From contig NZ_NWBU01000017.1 of assembly GCF_003050615.1 (NCBI RefSeq), forward strand, positions 62,001 through 126,000: a stretch of 64,000 bases of DNA, given 5' to 3'. Both the position numbers and the translations under genes were made by a program. The notes under the pieces were generated by a model, which was given only the letters and a program-made list of their open reading frames with translations, had not been told where the DNA came from and did not search any database. Shown piece by piece: positions 59,332-64,000 of the stretch. Position 1 is the first letter of the stretch, and every line of letters begins with the position of its first letter. Source of the stretch: Sphingomonas oleivorans. GTDB lineage: Bacteria; Pseudomonadota; Alphaproteobacteria; Sphingomonadales; Sphingomonadaceae.

Positions 59332-62322
59332 TCAGTAGGAAATGCGCAGGCCAAGCCGGAAAACGCGTCCCAGCACGTCGTACAAAGCACGGTTGGTCTG
59401 GGCATAAGCCGGCGTATTGTTCCCGGTCGGCCCGTTGCCCACCAGCACCGGATCGCGGTTGAGCAGGTTGCGGACAAACAGGAATGCCTGCGCCTTGGTC
59501 GGCCCGACGTCGAACATATGCGTCACCGAAGCATCGAGATAGAAGGCGCCATCGATGTCATTGTCGTTGATCGTCCGGTGTTCGACGGTCGAGGCCGGGC
59601 AGCCGGTCTGGCATTCGACGAACGAATTGTCATAGACGCCGCTGCTGAAGCCCCGTCCGGTCACGTTAAATGCCCAGGGGCCGGTCTCGTAATTGGCTGT
59701 CAGGCGGTAGTTCCAGTCGGGCGTGGCGTTGCCGCCGGCATTGACCCCGGCATATTCGATGGGGAAATCGATGCCGTTGTCGACCCGGTTGCTGATATAG
59801 TGCGTGGCGAGCGCACGCAGCGTCAGATTGCCCGGCCCCACCTCGCGACGATAGCTCAGTTCCAAGTCCAACCCCCGCGATTCCTGCGTAGCGAAGTTGA
59901 ACGGCACCAGCCGGATGCCCGAGATATCGGTCGTGCTGCCAGGCGCGTAGCTGATATTGTCGCAGAACGCCTGAACATTCTGCTCATAGCACAGATTGAC
60001 GGTGGTCTGCGCCGTCACCGTGCCGACCGCGCCATCCAGCGTGATGTCATAATAGTCGACCGACGCCGCGAAGCCCGGAAAGAAGCTCGGCGTCAACACC
60101 ACGCCCAGGCCATAGGTTTCCGCCACTTCGGGCTTGAGCGCGGTGTTGCCGGTCGTCTGTTCGACGAACTGGTCGGCCCGGGTAGCGCCTCCGGTCAGCG
60201 GCACGTTGACCGTATTGGTGCGCGCTGTGCCCGGCGCGAACAACTCGCTCAGATTGGGCGCACGAATATCGCGTGAAACGGTCGCGCGAAGCTTGATATC
60301 GTCGATGATCTGCGAGGTTATGCCCGCCTTCCAAGTCGTGACGCTGCCCGATGTCGAATAGTCGGTGATGCGGACCGCGCCGTTGAAATCGGTGCCGTCA
60401 ATGATCGGAAAGATCGTCTCGAAATAGGCTTCCTTGACGTTGTACGACCCGATGGTGGGCAGATAATTGCCATAGAGCCACCCCGAGTTGAACTGCGGCT
60501 CGACAAACCCGTCCACCGACTCCTTGCGATATTCGCCGCCGAATGCCACCGACACCGGCCCGGCCCAATTTTCGAACAGGTTGTTCGTCGAAAAATTGAA
60601 CGCCGCCACATCCTGCTTGAGCGTCTGCCGCCGATAGGGCTGGTCGCCGTCGTTGAAGATATAGTCGATCGCCGCCTGGGTGACACCGCCGACGCCGATC
60701 CGGTTGAGCGGCACGCAGCCATTAGCAGGATCGGTGAGCGTCGACCGGCAGACGATCTGCCCGGTAGCCGGGTTGACGACCGCATCCGTCGCCAAGCTGA
60801 CGCGGGCGTTGTTCCACGTGTTGATCAGCCGCTCGTTGAGGCTGGCGACGCCCTTCTGATAATAGGCATCCCATTTCCATTCCGCCCCGACCAATCCGAA
60901 GCCGCCATTCGCGCCGGCGACATAGCGCTCGACCTCGCGGACATTGTCGCTGCCCGCGGCCGGAATGCCGGCGTTGCTCGTGCCGATGGATATCGACGTA
61001 ATGTCCGGGTCGTTCGCCGCGTTATAGGCCGCGATGCTCGTGCGGAAGCTGGTCGGCAGATAGGCGTTGTCGGTGCGGATCACCACGCCGGTGCTGGGGG
61101 TCTGCTGATAATAGCTCAGCCCCTCGTAACGCGAATAGGCGATCTGGCCGAACAGCTCGATATTGTCGGTGATGTCGAAGCTGAGCCGCCCGAACAGGCT
61201 GGCGCGATCCTCGTCGGGCACCAGCGAGTTGGAGCCCAGATGGCCCTCGCGAGTGATGCGATAATCGCCGCCGACCATCCACTGTCCGTTGGTCGGCCCG
61301 AAGGCCAGCTGGTTGACGCTCGCTTGGCCCGTGCTTGGATTGATCGTGCCGAAATAGGTGCCCCGGAAGGGGCCGGTGCTGATGAGGCCGCCCGGCGTGA
61401 ACTGCCCGGGCCCAATCCCGGCCTGCACCAGGCGCGCGGGCTGGCCGTTGGTCGGCGTATAGGCGGGGTTGTCGATCTGGAAGAAGCCGGCATCGTTCCA
61501 CGCGCGATCGATCGTGTGAACGCCGTCCTGCGTGAAATATTCGCCGCTCAGCAGGATGTGGCCGCGGCCGCCGGCGAATGGCGTACCATAGGTGAGCGAC
61601 GCCTTATGGTTGGGATTGTCGCCATAGCTGGTCTCGCCATATTCATATTCGGCCTTGATGCCCGTATAATCACGGTCAAGAATGAAGTTGACGACGCCCG
61701 AAACCGCGTCCGATCCATAGGCCGAGGATGCGCCGCCGGTCACCACTTCCACGCGCTGGATCAGCGCCTGGGGAAAGGTGTTCACGTCGACCACGCCGGT
61801 CGCGGCCGACGCCACCGAACGCTGCCCGTCGAACAATACGAGCGTGCGGCTGGCGCCGAGCGCGCGCAGGTTGATCGAGGCGATGCCCGCAAGACCGCTG
61901 CTGAGCGCTCCGGATGAATTGGCCGCGGTCGAGCTGCCGCGCACCGAAGGAAGGGTGTTGACGAAGTCGGCGACGTTCGCGGGCGCCTCGGCTCTCAATT
62001 CCTTGTCACTGATGACGCTCACGGGCGTCGGCGAGTCGAAGCCGTCGCGCGCGATGCGCGTACCCGTCACCGTGATTTCGTCGAGCGGCGCGGGCCTATC
62101 CTGCGTGACCAGGCCATCTGCGGGCGGCTGTTCCTGTCCACCCGCCACATTGACGCTTTCCTCGTCGCTATTGGCCGCCTCGATCGGGCCTCCCTGCTGC
62201 GCATTGGCCATCTGCGCTCCGAGGCAAAGCGCCATGACATTAGCCGTAGTCAGAATATATCGCCTGACTGAACGATGCCTTGAACTATTACAGCCTACAT
62301 ATACGCTCCGAAAGATTGCCAT
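59332..62322 (-). CDS. Large TonB-dependent receptor (peptide-type operon)
   Basis: 996 residues from the ATG at 62322, six bases after AAGGGGG; a TTG at 62337 is less likely. The signal peptide is long (to about 42, ending AQMANA). After an acidic linker come LDEITVTGTRIARDGFDSPT (TonB box-like and plug start), RVEVVTGGASSAYGSDAVSG, and a large barrel with GlyTyr-rich loops ending VFRLGLRISY with aromatic Tyr. Type is like oar/peptide-utilisation receptors of sphingomonads. Cargo unknown; an M20 hydrolase follows, and Lrp lies upstream. Confidence 0.92.
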   Translation of the reverse strand: MAIFRSVYVGCNSSRHRSVRRYILTTANVMALCLGAQMANAQQGGPIEAANSDEESVNVAGGQEQPPADGLVTQDRPAPLDEITVTGTRIARDGFDSPTPVSVISDKELRAEAPANVADFVNTLPSVRGSSTAANSSGALSSGLAGIASINLRALGASRTLVLFDGQRSVASAATGVVDVNTFPQALIQRVEVVTGGASSAYGSDAVSGVVNFILDRDYTGIKAEYEYGETSYGDNPNHKASLTYGTPFAGGRGHILLSGEYFTQDGVHTIDRAWNDAGFFQIDNPAYTPTNGQPARLVQAGIGPGQFTPGGLISTGPFRGTYFGTINPSTGQASVNQLAFGPTNGQWMVGGDYRITREGHLGSNSLVPDEDRASLFGRLSFDITDNIELFGQIAYSRYEGLSYYQQTPSTGVVIRTDNAYLPTSFRTSIAAYNAANDPDITSISIGTSNAGIPAAGSDNVREVERYVAGANGGFGLVGAEWKWDAYYQKGVASLNERLINTWNNARVSLATDAVVNPATGQIVCRSTLTDPANGCVPLNRIGVGGVTQAAIDYIFNDGDQPYRRQTLKQDVAAFNFSTNNLFENWAGPVSVAFGGEYRKESVDGFVEPQFNSGWLYGNYLPTIGSYNVKEAYFETIFPIIDGTDFNGAVRITDYSTSGSVTTWKAGITSQIIDDIKLRATVSRDIRAPNLSELFAPGTARTNTVNVPLTGGATRADQFVEQTTGNTALKPEVAETYGLGVVLTPSFFPGFAASVDYYDITLDGAVGTVTAQTTVNLCYEQNVQAFCDNISYAPGSTTDISGIRLVPFNFATQESRGLDLELSYRREVGPGNLTLRALATHYISNRVDNGIDFPIEYAGVNAGGNATPDWNYRLTANYETGPWAFNVTGRGFSSGVYDNSFVECQTGCPASTVEHRTINDNDIDGAFYLDASVTHMFDVGPTKAQAFLFVRNLLNRDPVLVGNGPTGNNTPAYAQTNRALYDVLGRVFRLGLRISY

Positions 62323-62769
62323 GATTGCCCCCTTCAATATTCCATAGCGCTACGGGCAACCCTCTCCAGCGTTATATATTATAGTTTCTTAATCCAAATT
62401 CCATTTACTCCGACGAAACTTAGACAACATTACAAGTTAATGATTTCCTTAAGATGCAATAATCGTCCCGATTACATCTTCACAAACCAATTGATTTGCG
62501 CGCCCATGTCTTCGCCGAAGGGCGCGGCCCAACTGCCTGACCAGCCTCTCGCCGGCGGCAACCATTAGCTTCCCTCACACTGTTCAATGAAAAGTTATCA
62601 GATTGCCGGTTGCGGTTCCCGCTAATCTCGGGCGCGCAAAATGGTTTCTGCGTGGATTTCATGCGCAGAAACAGAAAAGTTTGCAGGATTGCTGCTTCAG
62701 GTTCGCAGGCGGTGACGCTTATCGAATCACCATAAGCAGGCACATGGCATATGCCTGCTTATGCTTGGC
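62323..62769. other. AT-rich control region of the receptor gene
   Basis: No convincing gene in about 450 bases. Base composition is clearly lower in GC than elsewhere (62371-62460). A TATAAT on the minus strand (62382-62377) lies about 55 bases before the receptor start and may be its -10 box. The 62732-62762 palindrome is listed separately. Confidence 0.55.
62732..62762. repeat. Perfect 11-bp inverted repeat after the Lrp gene
   Basis: ATAAGCAGGCA (62732-62742) pairs with TGCCTGCTTAT (62752-62762) around CATGGCATA. It sits seven bases past the end of the Lrp gene (minus strand). No T-run. It could be a terminator or a regulator site for the receptor. Confidence 0.55.
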
Positions 62770-63264
62770 TCAGCTTAGTCCATGGAAAAGGATCGGCGGA
62801 ACCGTACGCTGCGCAACCTCGCGCATCACGAAGCTGCTGCGAATCTTGGCGACATGGGGCAGCGTGGAAAGCTCGCTGCGATAGACCCTGTCATAATCCT
62901 CGAAGGACTTCACATGGACGATCATGAGGAAGTCCGTATCTCCGGAAACGAAGCTGCAATAGGACATTGACGGGCAGCGCACGACCGCGGTCTCGAACTC
63001 GTTGAGCGCTTGCTCGGCTTGAGAGCTGAGTTCGATCGCTACCATCACGACGATGCTGAAGCCCAGCCGGGACAGATCGAGATCGGCGGTATAGCCCCGC
63101 ACGGCGCCGCGCTCCTCGAGGATCTTGCGCCGCCGGGCAGCCGCGGTGCTCGACAAATGAACGCGCTCGCCCAGGGCGACGTCCGAAGCGCGTCCGTCCT
63201 TCGAAAGCTCTCGAAGGATTCGATAATCCGTCTGATCGATCGCCGTAGAGCTGGAATCCTCCAT
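62770..63264 (-). CDS. Lrp/AsnC-family transcriptional regulator
   Basis: 164 residues. N-terminal HTH: TDYRILRELSKDGRASDVAL, GERVHLSSTAAARRRKILEE. RAM effector domain: VMVAIELSSQAEQALNEFET, SYCSFVSGDTDFLMIVHVKS and DRVYRSELSTLPHVAKIRSS. Lrp-type proteins sense amino acids and regulate transport and catabolism. It lies upstream of the receptor-M20 pair on the same strand, and divergent from a protease gene, so it is the natural controller of both. Confidence 0.93.
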   Translation of the reverse strand: MEDSSSTAIDQTDYRILRELSKDGRASDVALGERVHLSSTAAARRRKILEERGAVRGYTADLDLSRLGFSIVVMVAIELSSQAEQALNEFETAVVRCPSMSYCSFVSGDTDFLMIVHVKSFEDYDRVYRSELSTLPHVAKIRSSFVMREVAQRTVPPILFHGLS

Positions 63265-63477
63265 GAAACGCCCCTTTCTCGCATGAAAACGTCAACTTTG
63301 GCGCAGATCCTGTGGTGGAATGACAGGAAGCGCAATGCCGATCATGCTAGCTTCGGCCGCGCACAAGCCCTGCTGCCGAGCGTCCCGCGGGCCGTGATCG
63401 TCCCGGGAGATGCGAATGGCGGGCTGGTTCTGGCTGCAGGCGGGATCGACCGTCATTTGGACAAGGGGGCAAGTTCG

Positions 63478-64000
63478 ATGAAATGTGGAATCCTGGCGGC
63501 AAGCGGATGCGCGCTCCTGGCGCTCGCGGCCATGACCGGCGCTCCGGCTGCGGCGCAAGCGGGGGTGCAGACGGTCGCCAACGCCGACGGGCTTCTGCCG
63601 GTGCGCGTCAACGCGGCCGAGGGACGCATCCTGGTGACGCTTCCCGCGCCCGATCGCGAAGGGATTTCAGGCCGCTTTCTCCATGCGACCGCGCTGCGGA
63701 CCGGGCTTGGCTCGGCCGCGATCCGGCTCGATCATGCGATGAACGGGCCAACAAGGATTCTCGCATTCCGCCGGCTCGGCAAGAAGATCGCGATCAGCTT
63801 CGAAAATCCGCGCTTCCGCGCCACGGGCGACGCAGCCGGGCAGACGGGCGCGCGCGAGAGCTTCCCGTTCAGCACTGTCTGGATGGCTGACATCGTCTCC
63901 ACCGAGCCGGACGGCGGGGTGGTGATCGACATCGCGCCCTTCCTCACCCGCGACGTGATGGACATTGCAGGCAGCCTGAACGAGGGCGGCAAGGGCTTCA
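63478..64000 (+). CDS. DUF5117-type zinc metalloprotease, N-terminal part (cut by window end)
   Basis: 174 residues so far from the ATG at 63478, open at the window end. A signal peptide (about 1-26, ALLALAAMTGAPAAAQ) precedes the DUF5118/DUF5117 opening: DGLLPVRVNAAEGRILVTLP, RFLHATALRTGLGSAAIRLD, TRILAFRRLGKKIAISFENP and RFRATGDAAG. Full members are about 800 residues with an HExxH domain later. It is divergent from the Lrp gene. Likely degrades proteins in the periplasm or outside. Confidence 0.85.
   Translation, partial: MKCGILAASGCALLALAAMTGAPAAAQAGVQTVANADGLLPVRVNAAEGRILVTLPAPDREGISGRFLHATALRTGLGSAAIRLDHAMNGPTRILAFRRLGKKIAISFENPRFRATGDAAGQTGARESFPFSTVWMADIVSTEPDGGVVIDIAPFLTRDVMDIAGSLNEGGKGF

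Overview
The window is GC-rich and gene-dense. It looks like a chromosome segment of a sphingomonad (Alphaproteobacteria, Sphingomonadaceae). Pointers are a serine palmitoyltransferase gene with a private acyl carrier protein and a ceramide reductase-like gene, several TonB-dependent receptors, a plant-type glutamate-cysteine ligase, and the ubiA-rsmE-gshA and argH-lipoprotein-lysA-galU neighbourhoods. No rRNA, CRISPR array, integrase or intact insertion sequence is visible.

Layout. 1-1.5 kb: the end of a GNAT gene, then a broken AraC regulator whose 5' part stops exactly at the 3' end of a tRNA-Ser(CGA) gene, so this looks like an old integration scar. 1.6-7 kb: hspQ, then a minus-strand operon of an exported flavin amine oxidase, a TonB receptor and an exported RidA-like protein. 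7.5-11.1 kb: rplU-rpmA, a GNAT enzyme, obgE and proB.

11.1-24.5 kb is the most interesting part. cerR-acp-spt builds the sphingoid backbone. A GNAT-fold protein resembling bacterial ceramide synthase (bCerS) lies at the far end, and between them are a lipid kinase, a nucleotidyltransferase-like protein, a secreted DUF2141 protein, an LptF/LptG permease pair, a Wzx/MATE-like flippase, a membrane fatty-acid hydroxylase and a hybrid histidine kinase. I read this as an island for making, decorating and exporting ceramide-based outer-membrane lipids, which replace LPS in sphingomonads. The synthesis steps are tied to known Caulobacter enzymes; the decoration and export roles are inference.

24.6-47.4 kb is mostly housekeeping: msrA, an aminotransferase, a pabB-pabC fusion, a TlpA thioredoxin, argH, a lipoprotein, lysA, galU, a siroheme-type dehydrogenase with a probable non-standard start codon, a CorA-type transporter, an SDR, an Atm1-type ABC exporter, recQ, small proteins, cysQ, pmbA, ubiA, rsmE, gshA and a FixJ-like regulator.

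47.8-64 kb is accessory metabolism: a LysR/aldo-keto reductase divergent pair; a complete N-acetylglucosamine PTS regulon (IIC-IIB-IIB', EIIA-HPr-EI, GntR regulator, SIS deaminase, NagA) with two inverted operator-like motifs in the control region; a transposase relic; and a peptide-oriented block (TonB receptor, M20 hydrolase, Lrp regulator, and a DUF5117 metalloprotease cut by the window end).
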